DNA of 64,000 nucleotides, from positions 117,923 through 181,922 of the forward strand of contig CANXME010002584.1 in assembly GCA_948144175.1 (NCBI GenBank), in the 5' to 3' direction. The notes beneath the pieces were generated by a model. It saw only the letters and a list, made by a program, of their open reading frames with translations, did not search any database and was not told the DNA's origin. The translations under genes and the position numbers were made by a program. Positions 31,340 to 41,965 of the stretch are shown one piece after another. Source of the stretch: Closterium sp. NIES-65 (taxonomy: Eukaryota; Streptophyta; Zygnematophyceae; Desmidiales; Closteriaceae). The stretch's first letter is position 1. Every line of letters starts with the position of its first letter.

Positions 31340-34300
31340 TAGACACCAGGTCCGTTAGCTTGCCTGGTCCAGGAGCTTGCCTAGTCCAGGAGCTTTCCTG
31401 GTCCAAGAGCTTGCCTGGTCCAGGAGCTTGCCTGGTCCAGGAGCTTGCCTGGTCCAGGAGCGTGCTTGATCGACGAGCTTGCCTGGTCCAAGAGCTTGCC
31501 TGGTACAGGAGCATGCCTGGTCCAAGAGCTTGCCTGGTCCAGGAGCTTTCATGGTCCAATAGCTTTCCTGGTCCAATAGCTTGCTTGGTCCAGAAGCCTT
31601 CCTGGTCCAAGAGCTTGCCTGGTCCAGGAGCTTGCGTGGTCGAGGAGCTTGCCTGGTCCAGGAGCTTGCCTGGTCCAGGAGCTTGCCTTGTCCAAGAGCT
31701 TGCCTGGTCCAAGAGCTTGCGTGGTCTAGGAGCTTGCCTGTTCCAGGAGCTTGCCTAGTCTAGGAGCTTGCCTGGTCTAGGAGCTTGCCTGGTCCAAGAG
31801 CGTGCTTGGTCCACGAGTTTGCCTGGTCCAGAAGCTTGCCTGGTCCATGAGCTTGCCTGGTCTAGGAGCTTGGATGGTCCAGGAGCGTGCCTGGTCCAGG
31901 AGCTTGCCTGGTCCAGAAGCTATCCTGGTCCAGGAGCTTGCCTGGTCAAGGAGCTTGCCAGGTCCAGGAGCTTGCCTTCTGTTCCAAGAGCTTGCTTGGT
32001 CGAGAAGCCTGCCTGGTCCAAGAGCTTGCCTGGTCCAGGAGCGTGCCTGGTCCAAGAGCTTGCGTGGTCCAGGAGCTTGCGTGGTCCAGGAGGTTGCCTG
32101 GTCAAGGAGCTTGCCTGGTCCAGGAGCTTGCCTGGTCCAAGAGCTTGCCTGGTCCAAGAGCTTGCCTGGTCTAGGAGCTTGCCTAGTCCTGCAGCTTGCC
32201 TGGTCTAGGAGCTTGCCTGGTCTAGGAGCTTGCCTGGTCCAAACGCGTTCCTGGTCCACGATTTTGCCTGGTCCAAAAGCTTGCGTGGTCCAGGAGCTTG
32301 CCTGTTCCACGAGGGTGCCTGGTCCAGGAGCTTGCCTTGTCCAGGAGCTTTCATGGTCCGTTAGCTTGCCTGGTCCAGGAGCTTGCCTGGTCCAGGAGCT
32401 TGCCTGGTCCAAGAGCTTGCGTGGTCCAGGAGCTTGCGTGGTCCAGGAGCTTGCCTGGTCAAGGAGCTTGCCTGGTCCAGGAGCTTGCCTGGTCCAAGAG
32501 CTTGCCTGGTCCAGGAGCTTGCTTGGTCCAGGAGCTTGCCTTGTCCAGCAGCTTGCCTGGTCTAGGAGCTTGCCTGGTCCAGGAGCGTTCCTGGTCCACG
32601 AGTTTGCCTGGTCCAGAAGCTTGCCTGGTCCAGGAGCGTTCCTGTTCCAAGAGCTTGCTTGGTCCAGAAGCCTGCTTGGTCGAAGAGCTTGCCTGGTCGA
32701 GGAGCGTGCCTGGTCCAAGAGCTTGCGTGGTCTAGGAGCTTGCGTGGTCCAGGAGCTTGCCTGGTCAAGGAGCTTGCCTGGTCTAGGAGCTTGCCTGGTC
32801 CAAGAGCTTGCCTGGTCCAGGAGCTTGCCTCGTCCACGAGCTTGCCTAGTCCAGCAGCTTGCCTGGTATAGGAGCTTGCCTGGTCTAGGAGCTTGCCTGG
32901 TCCAGGAGCGTTCCTGGTCCACGAGTTTGCCTGGTCTAGAAGCTTGCCTGGTCCAGGAGCTTGCCTGTTCAACGAGCGTGCCTGGTCCAGGAGCTTGCCT
33001 TGTCCAGGAGCTTTCTTGGTCCGTTAGCTTGCCTGGTCCAGGAGCTTGCCTGGTCCAGGAGCTTTCTTGGTCCAAGAGCTTGCTTGGTCCAGGAGCTTGC
33101 CTGGTCCAGGAGCTTGCCTGGTCCAGGAGCGTGCCTGATCCACGAGCTTGCCTAGTCCAAGAGCTTGCCTGGTCCAAGAGCTTGCCTGGTCCTGGAGCTT
33201 GCCTGGTCCAAGAGCTTGCCTGGTCCAAGAGCTTGCTTGGTCCAGAAGCCTGCCTGGTCCAAGAGCTTGCCTGGTCCAGGAGCGTGCCTGGGTTAAGAGC
33301 TTGCCTGGTCCAGGAGCTTGCGTGGTCGAGGAGCTTGCCTGGTCCAGGAGCTTGCTTGGTCCAGGAGCTTGTCTGGTCCAGGAGCTTGCCTGGTCCACGA
33401 GCTTGCCTTGTCCAAGAGCTTGCCTGGTCCAGAAGGCTTGCGTGGTCTAGGAGCTTGCCTGGTCCAGGAGCTTGCCTAGTCTAGGAGCTTGCCTGGTCCA
33501 GGAGCTTGACTGGTCCAAGAGCGTGCCTGGTCCACGAGTTTGCCTGGTCCAGAAGCTTGCCTAGGCCAGGAGCTTGCCTGGTTTAGGAGCTTGCATGGTC
33601 CAGGAGCGTGCATGGTCCAGGAGCTTGCCTGGTCCAGGAGCTTGCCTGGTCAAGGAGCTTGCCTGGTCCAGGAGCTTGCCTTCTGTTCCAAGAGCTTGCT
33701 TGGTCCAGAAGCCTGCCTGGTCCAAGAGCTTGCCTGGTCCAGGAGCGTGCGTGGTCCAAGAGCTTGCGTGGTCCAGGAGCTTGCCTGGTTAAGGAGCTAT
33801 CCACGAGTTTGCCTGGTCCAGAAGCTTGCTTGGTCCAGGAGCTTGCCTGTTCCACGAGCGTGCCTGGTCCAGGAGCTTGCCTTGTCCAGGAGCTTTCTTG
33901 GTCCGTTATCTTGCCTCGTCCAGGAGCTTGCCTGGTCCAGGAGCTTTCCTGGTCCAAGAGCTTGCCTGGTCCAGGAGCTTGCCTGGTCCAAGAGCTTGCC
34001 TCGTCCAGGAGCGTGTTTGGTCCAAGAGCTTGCCTGGTCAAGGAGCTTGCCTGGTCCAAGAGCTTGCTTGGTCCAGAAGCTTGCCTGGTCCAAGAGCTTG
34101 CCTGGTCCAGGAGTGTGCCTGGGTTAAGAGCTTGCGTGGTTGAGGAGCTTGCCTGATCTAGGAGCTTGCCTGGTCCAGGAGCTTGCCTGTTCAAGGATAT
34201 TGCGTGGTCCAGGAGCTTGTCAAGTCCAAGAGCTTGCTTGGTCCAGAAGCTTGCCTGGTCCAGGAGCTTGCCTGGTCCCAGGAGCTTGCGTGGTAAAGGA

Positions 34301-37300
34301 GCTTGCCTAGTCCAGGAGATTGCCTGGTCCAGGAGCTTGCCTGGTCCACAAGCCTGCCTCGTCCAAGAGCTTGCCTGGTCTAAGAGCTTGCCTCGTCCAG
34401 GAGCTTGCCTTGTCTAGGAGCTTGTTTGGTCCTAGAGCTTGCCTGGTCCAAGATCTTGCTTTGTCCAAGAGCGTGCCTGGTCCAAGAGCTTGCTTGGTCC
34501 TGAAGTTTGCCTCGTCCAGGAGCTTGCCTGGTCCAGGAGCTTGCCTAGTCCAGAAGCTTGCTTGGTCCAGGAGCTTGCCTGGTCCACGAGCTTGCCTCGT
34601 CCAGGAGCTTGCCTATTCCAGGAGCGTGCCTGGTCCAGGAGCTTGCCAGGTCGAGGAGCTTGCTTGATCTAGGAGCTTTCCTGGTCCAGGAGCATTCCTG
34701 GTTCAAGAGCTCTCCTGGTCCAGGAGTTTGCCTGGTCAAGGAGCTTGCATGTTCCAGGAGCTTGTTCGGTCCAGGAGCTTGACTGGTCCAAGAGCTTGCC
34801 TGGTTTACGAGCGTGACTAGTCCAAGAGCTCGCTTGGGCCAGAAGCTTTCCTGCTCCAGGAGCTTGCCTGGTCCAGGAGCTTGCCATGTCCAAGAGATTG
34901 CCTGGTCCAGGAGCATGCGTGGTCCAGGAGCTTGCCTGGTCTAGGAGCGTGCCTGGTCCAAGAGCTTGCGTGGTCCAGGAGCTTGCCTGGTCCAGGAGCT
35001 TGCCTGGTCCTGGAGCGTGCCTGGTCCACGAGCTTGCCTGGTCCAATAGCTTGCCTGGTCCAGGAGCTTGCCTGGTCGAGGAGCGTTCCTGGTCCACGAG
35101 CGAGCCTGGTCCACGAGCGTTTCTGGTCCACAAGCGTGCCTGGTCCACAAGCGTGCCTGTTCCAAGAGCGTGCCTGGTCCACGAGCTTGCCTGGTCCAGG
35201 AGCTTTCCTGGTCCAGGAGCTTGCCTGGTCCAGGAGCCTGCCTGGTCCAAGAGCTTGTCTGGTCCAGGAGCGTGCTTGGTCCACAAGCGTGCCTGGTCCA
35301 GGAGCTTGCTTGGTCCAGGAGCTTGCCTGGTCTAGGAGCTTGCCTTGTCCACGAGCTTGCCTGGTCTAGGAGCTTGCATTGTCGAGGAGCTTGCCTGGTC
35401 TAGGAGCGTGCCTAGTCCAAGAGCTTGCTTGGTCTAGGAGCTTGCCTGGTCCATGAGCGTGCCTGGTCCAGGAGCTTGCCTGGTCCAGGAGCTTGCCTTG
35501 TTCGGAGCTTGCCTGGTTCAGGAGCTTGCCTGGTCCAGGAGCTTGCCTGGTCCAAGAGCTTGCCTGGTCCAAGAGCTTGCGTGTTCCAGGAGCTTGCCTA
35601 GTTCAAGAGCTTGCCTGGTCTAGGAGCTTGCCTGGTCCTGAAGCTTGCCTGGTCTAGGAGCTTGCCTGGTCCTGAAGCTTGCCTGGTCTAGGAGTTTGCC
35701 TGGTCCAGAAGCTTGCCTGGTCCAGGAGCTTGCCAGGTCTAGGAGCTCGCATTGTCCAGGAGCTTGCCTAGTCCAAGAGCTATCCTATTCCAGGAGCTAT
35801 CCTGGTCCAGGAGCTTGCCTGGTCCAGGAGCTTGCTTGGTCAAGGAGCTTGCCTGTTCCTAGAGCGTGGTTGGTCCAGGAGCTTTCCTTGTCCTGGAGCT
35901 TTCCTGGTCCAGGAGCTTGCCTGGTCCAGGAGCTTGCCTGGTCCAGGAGCTTGCCTGGTCCAGGAGCTTTCCTGGTCCAAGAGCTTGCTTGGTCTAGGAG
36001 CGTGCGTGGTCTAAGAGCTAGCCTGGTCCAAAAGCTTGTCTGGTCCACGAGCTTGCCTGGTCCAGGAGCTTGCTTGGTCCTTAAGCCTGCCTAGTTCAAG
36101 AGCTTGCCTGGTCCAGGAGCGTGCCTGGTCCAAGAGCTTGCGTGGTCTAGGAGCTTGCTTGGTCCAGCAGCTTGCCTGGTCCAGGAGCATGCCTGATCCA
36201 CGAGCTTGCCTGGTCCAAGAGCTTGCCTGGTCCAGGAGCGTGCCTGGTCCACGAGCGAGCCTGGTCCAGGAGCTTGCCTGGTCGAGGAGCTTGCCTGGTC
36301 CAGGAGCTTGCCTGGTCCAGGAGCTTGCCTAGTCCACGAGCCTGCCTAGTCCAAGAGCTTGCCTGGTCCAAGAGCATGCATGGTCCACGAGCGTGCCTGG
36401 TCCAGGAGCTCGCCTGGTCTAGGAGCTAGCCTGGTGAAGAAGCTTGCCTGGTCCAAGAGCTTGCCAGGTCTAGGAGCGTGCCTGGTCCAAGAGCTTGCGT
36501 GGTCCAAGAGCTTGCCAGGTCCAGGAGCTTGCCCGGTCTACGAGCGTGCCTGGTCCACGAGCCTACCTGGTTAAGCAGCTTACCTGGTCCAGGAGCTTTC
36601 CTAGTCCAAGAGCTTGCCTGGTCCATGAGCTTGCCTGGTCCAGGAGCTTGCATGTTCTAGGAGCTCGCCTTGTCCAGGAGCTTGCCTTGTCCAGGAGCTT
36701 GCCTTGTCCAGGAGTGTGCCTGGTCCACGAGCTTGCTTGGTCCAGAAGCCTGCCTGGTCCAAGAGCTTGCCTGGTTAAGGAGCGTGCCTTGTCTAAGAGC
36801 TTGCCTGGTCTAGGAGCTTGCCTAGTCCAGGAGCTTGCCTGGTCAAGGAGCTTGCCTGGTCCAGGAGCTTGCCTGGTCAAGGAACTTGCCTGGTCCAGGA
36901 TCGTGCTCGGTCCAAGAGCTTGCCTTGTCCAGGAGCGTGCCTGGTCCAAGAGCTTGCGTGGTCCAGGAGCTTACCAGGTCCAAGAGCTTGCGTGGTCCAG
37001 GAGCTTGCCTGGTCAAGGAGCTTGCCTGGTCCAGGATCGTGCTTGGTCCACGAGCGTGCTTGGTCCAGGAGCTTTCCTGGTCCAGGAGCTTGCCTTGTCT
37101 AGGAGCTTGCCTGGTCCATGAGCGTGCTTGGTCCACGAGCCTGCCTGGTCTAAGAGCATGCTTGGTCCAGGAGCGTGCCTGGTCCACGAGCGTGCCTGGT
37201 CCAGGAGCTTGCTTGGTCCAGGAGCTTGCTTGGTCGAGGAGGTTGCTTGGTCGAGGAGCTTGCCTCGTCCAGGAGCGTGCCCGGTCCAGGAGCTTGCCTG

Positions 37301-40300
37301 GTCCAGGAGCTTGTTGGTCCGGAATCATGCCTGGACCAAGAACTTGCCTGGTCCAGGAGCGTGCCTAGTCTAAGAGCTTGCGTGGTCCAGGAGCTTGTCT
37401 TGTTCAGGAGCTTGCCTGGTCCAAGAGCTTGCCTGGTCCAGGAGCTTGCCTTGTTCAGGAGCTTGCGTGGTCCACGAGCGTGCCTGGTCCAGGAGCTTTC
37501 CTGGTCCAAGAGCTTGCGTGGTCTAGGAGCGTGCCTGGTCCACGGACGTGCCTAGTCCAGGAGCTTGCTTGGTCCAGGAGCTTGCCTGGTCCAGGAGCTT
37601 GCCTGGTCCAGGAGCTTGACTGGTCTAGGAGCTTGCCTGGTCCAGGAGCTTCCCTGGTCTAGAAGCTTGCTTGGTCTAGAAGCCTGCCTGGTCCAAGAGA
37701 TTGCCTGGTCAACGAGCATGCCTGGTCCAAGAGCTTGCATGGTCCAAGAGCTTGCCTGGTCCAAGAGCTTGCCTGGTCCAAGAGCTTGCATGGTCCAAGA
37801 GCTAGCTTGGTTCAGGAGCTTGCCTGGACCAGGAGCTTGCCTGGTCAAGGAGCTTCCTTGGTCCAGAAGCTTGCCTGGTCCAAGAGCTTGCCTGGTCCAG
37901 GAGCGTGCCTGGTCCAAGAGCTTGCGTGGTCCAGGAGCTTGCCTGGTCCAAGAGATTGCCAGGTCCAGGATCGTGCCTGGTCCACGAGCGTGCCTGGTCC
38001 AGGAGATTGCCTGGTCAAGGAGCTTACCTGCTCCAGGAGCTTGCCTGGTCCAAGAGCGTGCCTGGTCCATGAGCGTGCCTGGTCCACGAGCGTGCCTGGT
38101 CCACGAGCGTGCCTGATCCATGAGCTTGCTTGGTCCACGAGCTTGCCTAGTCCAGGGGCGTGCCTGGTCCAAGAGTGTGCCTGGTCCACGAGCGTGCCTG
38201 GTCGAGGAGCTTGCTTGGTCAAGGAGCTTGCCTGGTCTAGGAGCTTGCCTGGTCCACGAGCGTGCCTGGTCCAGGAGCTTGCCTGGTCTAGGAGCTTGCC
38301 TGGTCCAGGAGCTTGTCTAGTCCAGGACCTTGCGTGGTCCAGGAGCTTGCCTGGTCCAGGAGCTAGCTGGTCCAAGAGCTTGCCTGGTCCAGGAGCTTGC
38401 CTGGTCCAGGAGCTAGCTGGTCCAAGAGCTTGCCTGGTCCAGGAGCTTGCTTGGTCCAGAAGCGTTCGTGGTCCAAGAGCTTGCCTGGTCCAGGAGCGTG
38501 CCTGGTCCAAGAGCTTGCGTGATCCAGGAGCTTGCCTTGTCCATGAGCTTGCTTGGTCCAGGAGCGTGCTAGGTCCAGAATAGTGCCTGGTCCAGGAGCT
38601 TGCCTGGTCAAGGAGCTTGCCTGGTCCAGGAGCTTGCCTGGTCCAAGAACGTGTTTCGTCCACGATACTGCCTGGTCCAAGAGCTTGCCTGGTCCAAGAA
38701 CGTGCCTGGTCCACGAGCGTGCCTGGTCCAGGAGCTTGCCTAGTCCAGAAGCTTGCCTGGTCCAGGAGCTTGCCTGGTCCAGGAGCTTGCCTCGTCCAGG
38801 AGCTTGCTTGGTCCAGAAGCCCGCCTGGCCTAAGAGCTTGCCTCGGCCCGGAGCGTGCCTGGTCCAAGAACTTGCGTGGTCGAGGAGCTTGCCTAGTCCA
38901 GGAGCTTGCCTGGTCCAGGAGCTTGCCTGGTCCTAGAGCTTGCCTGGTCTAGGAGCTTGCATTGTCCAGGAGCGTGCCTGGTCCAGGAGCTTGCCTAGTC
39001 CAGGAGATATCCTGGTCCAGGAGCTATCCTGGTCCAGGAGCTTGCCTGGTCCAGGAGCTTGCTTGGTAAAGGAGCTTGCCTGTTCCTAGAGCATGCCTGG
39101 TCCAGGAGCTTGCCTTTTGCAGGAGCTTTCTTGATCTGTTAGCTTGCCTGGTCCAGGAGCTTGCCTGGTCCAGGAGCTTTCCTGGTCCCAGAGCTTGCCT
39201 GGTCCAGGAGCTTGCCTGGTCCAGGAGCTTGCTTGTTCCAGGAGCTTGCCTGGTCCAGGAGCTTGCCTGGATTAAGAGTTTGCCTGGTCTACGAGCGTGC
39301 GTGATCCAAGAGCTAGCCTGGTCCAGAAGCTTGCCTGGTCCACGAGCTTGCCTGGTCCAGGAGCTTGCTTGGTCCTGAAGCCTGCCTGGTTCAAGAGCTT
39401 GCCTGGTCCAGGAGCGTGCCTGGTCCAAGAACTTGCGTGGTCTAGGAGCTTGCCTGGTCCAACAGCTTGCCTGGTCCAGAAGCGTGCCTGATCCACGAGC
39501 TTTCCTAGTCCAAGAGCTTGCCTGGTCCAAGAGCGTGCCTGGTCCACGAGCGAGCCTGGTCCAGGAGCTTGCCTGGTCGAGGAGCTTGCCTGGTCCAGGA
39601 GCTTGCCTGGTCCAGGAGCTTGCCTAGTCCACGAGCCTGCCTTGTCCAAGAGCTTGCCTAGTCCAAGAGCATGCATGGTCCACGAGCGTGCCTGGTCCAG
39701 GAGCTCGCCTGGTCTAGGAGCGAGCCTGGTCAAGGAGCTTTTCTGGTCCAGGAGCTTGCGTGGTCCAGGAGCTTGCCAGGTCTAGGAGCGTGTCTGGTCA
39801 AGGAGCCTTTCTGGTCCAAGAGCTTGCATGGTCCAGGAGCTTGCCAGGTCCAGGATCTTGCCCTGTCCAGGAGCGTGCTTGGTCCACCAGCCTGCCTGGT
39901 TCAGGAGCTTGCCTGGTCCAGGAGCTTGCCTAGTCCACGAGCTTGCATAGTCCAGGAGATTGCCTGGTCCACGAGCTTGCCTGGTCCAGAAGCTTGCATG
40001 CTCCAGGAGCTTGCCTGGTCCAGGAGCGTACCTGGTCAAGGAGCTTGCCCGGTCCAGGAGCTTGCCAAGTGCAAGAACTTGCGTGGTCCAGGAGCTTGCC
40101 TGGTCAAGGAGCTTGCCTGGTCCAGAATCGTGCCTGGTCCACGACGGTGCCTGGTCCAGGAGCTTGCCTGGTCCAGGAGCTTGCCTGGTCCAGGAGCTTG
40201 CCTATTCCAAGAGTGTGCCTGGTCCACAAGCCTGCCTGGTCTAAGAGCTTGCCTGGTCCACGAGCGTGCCTGGTCCACGAGCGTGCCTGATCGAGGAGCT

Positions 40301-40611
40301 TGCTTGGTCCACGAGCTTGCCTGGTCCAGGGGCGTGTTTGGTCCACGATATTGCCTGGTCCAAGAGCTTGCCTGGTCCAGGAACGTGCCTGGTCCACGAG
40401 CGTGCCTGGTCCAGGAGCTTGCCTGGTCCAGGAGCTTGCCTCGTCCAAGAGCTTGCTTGGTCCAGAAGCCCGCCTGGCCTAAGAGCTTGCCTAGGCCCGG
40501 AGCGTGCCTAGTCCCCGAACTTGCGTGGTTGAGGAGCTTGCCTAGTCCAGGAGCTTGCCTGGTCCAGGAGCTTGCCTGGTCCTGGAGCTTGCCTGGTCTA
40601 GGAGCTTGCAT

Positions 40612-41325
40612 TGTCCAGGAGCGTGCCTGGTCCAGGAGCTTGCCTAGTCCAAGAGCTATTCTGGTCTAGGAGCTTGCCTGGTCCAGGAGCTTGCTTGGTC
40701 AAGGAGCTTGCCTGTTCCTAGAGCGTGCCTAGTCTAGGAGCTTGCCTTTTCCAGGAGCTTTCTTGATCCGTTAGCTTGCCTGGCCCAGGAGCTTGCCTGC
40801 TCCAGGAGCTTTCCTGGTCCAAGAGCTTGCCTGGTCCAGGAGCTTGCTTGTTCCAGGGGCTTGCCTAGTCCAGGAGCTTGCCTGGTCCAAGAGCTTGCCT
40901 GGTCTAGGAGCGTGCGTGGTCCAAGAGCTAGCCTGGTCCAGAAGCTTGCCTGGTCCAGGAGCTTGCATTGTCCAAGAGCGTGCCTGGTCCAGGAGCTTGC
41001 CTAGTCCAAGAGCTATTCTGGTCTAGGAGCTTGCCTGGTCCAGGAGCTTGCTTGGTCAAGGAGCTTGCCTGTTCCTAGAGCGTGCCTAGTCCAGGAGCTT
41101 GCCTTTTCCAGGAGCTTTCTTGATCCGTTAGCTTGCCTGGCCCAGGAGCTTGCCTGCTCCAGGAGCTTTCCTGGTCCAAGAGCTTGCCTGGTCCAGGAGC
41201 TTGCTTGTTCCAGGAGCTTGCCTAGTCCAGGAGCTTGCCTGGTCCAAGAGCTTGCCTGGTCTAGGAGCGTGCGTGGTCCAAGAGCTAGCCTGGTCCAGAA
41301 GCTTGCCTGGTCCAGGAGCTTGCTT
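40612..41325 (+). repeat. 357-bp tandem duplication (21 satellite units)
   Basis: Two adjacent copies, 40612-40968 and 40969-41325. Rare variants recur at exactly 357 bp, for example AGCTATTCTGG at 40654 and 41011, and a unit pair with GGCCCAGGAGCTTGCCTGC followed by GGAGCTTTCC. 357 is 21 units of 17 bp. Few differences separate the copies, so this is a recent event. Confidence 0.85.
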
Positions 41326-41606
41326 GGTCCTGAAGCTTGCCTGGTTCAAGAGCTTGCCTGGTCCATGAGCGTGCCTGGTCCAAGAGCTTGCGTGGTCTAG
41401 GAGCTTGCCTGGTCCAACAGCTTGCCTGGTCCAGGAGCATGCCTGATCCACGAGCTTGCCTCGTCCAAGAGCTTGCCTAGTCCAGGAGCGTGCCTGGTCC
41501 ACGAGCGAGCCTGTTCCAGGAGCCTGCCTGGTCGAGGAGCTTGCCTGGTCGAGGAGCTTGCCTAGTCCACGAGCCTGCCTTGTCCAAGAGCTTGCCTAGT
41601 CCAAGA

Positions 41607-41706
41607 GCATGCATGGTCCACGAGCATGCATGGTCCAGGAGCATGCATGGTCCAAGAGCATGCATGGTCCACGAGCATGCATGGTCCAAGAGCATGCATG
41701 GTCCAG
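41607..41706 (+). repeat. Locally homogenised run of six ATGCAT-containing units
   Basis: Six consecutive units read GAGCATGCATGGTCC with only the two joining bases varying (cc plus A, C or G). GCATGC and ATGCAT palindromes occur in every copy. Such units are rare elsewhere in the array, so this looks like local amplification of one variant. Confidence 0.85.
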
Positions 41707-41937
41707 GAGCTCGCCTGGTCTAGGAGCTAGCCTGGTCAAGGAGCTTGCCTGGTCCAGGAGCTTGCGTGGTCCAGGAGCTTGCCAGGTCTAGGAGCGTGCC
41801 TGGTCCAAGAGCTTGCGTGGTCCAGGAGCGTGCCTGGTCCACGAGCCTGCCTGGTTCAGGAGCTTGCCTGGTCCAGGAGCTTGCCTAGTCCAGGAGCTTG
41901 CATGGTCCAGGAGATTGCCTGGTCCACAAGCTTGCCT

Positions 41938-41965
41938 GGTCCTGAAGCTTGCACGCTCCAGGACC
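41938..41965. other. Second satellite orientation switch
   Basis: Forward units change to inverted units inside a 28-bp imperfect palindrome centred on TGCA (41950-41953), next to AAGCTT at 41945-41950 (gaagcttgcacgctcc). As at 1396, no foreign sequence is present at the flip. Confidence 0.88.

Larger units (their letters stand above)
31340..41951 (+). repeat. 17-bp minisatellite array, forward orientation
   Basis: About 10.6 kb of AGGAGCTTGCCTGGTCC units, the orientation opposite to the satellite on the other side of the retroelement cluster. The complementary form of the TAACGGACC marker (TCCGTTAGCTTGCC) recurs at about 31351, 32358, 33019, 40770 and 41128, so this block shares ancestry with 1399-20047. 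Open frames of up to 560 residues with a 17-residue period occur but are repeat by-products. I see no gene or RNA in it. Confidence 0.97.

Noticed and set aside
20043..31347. ACCAG on both sides of the cluster as a target-site duplication
   Set aside because: ACCAG is part of the 17-bp repeat and occurs in almost every unit. The right side ends in truncated pol, not an LTR, so the match means nothing.
31777..33484. Overlapping 483- and 560-residue open frames on opposite strands, proline/glycine-rich and silk- or elastin-like at first sight
   Set aside because: The 17-residue period is the direct translation of the 17-bp DNA unit in rotating phase, and similar frames occur everywhere in the satellite on both strands.
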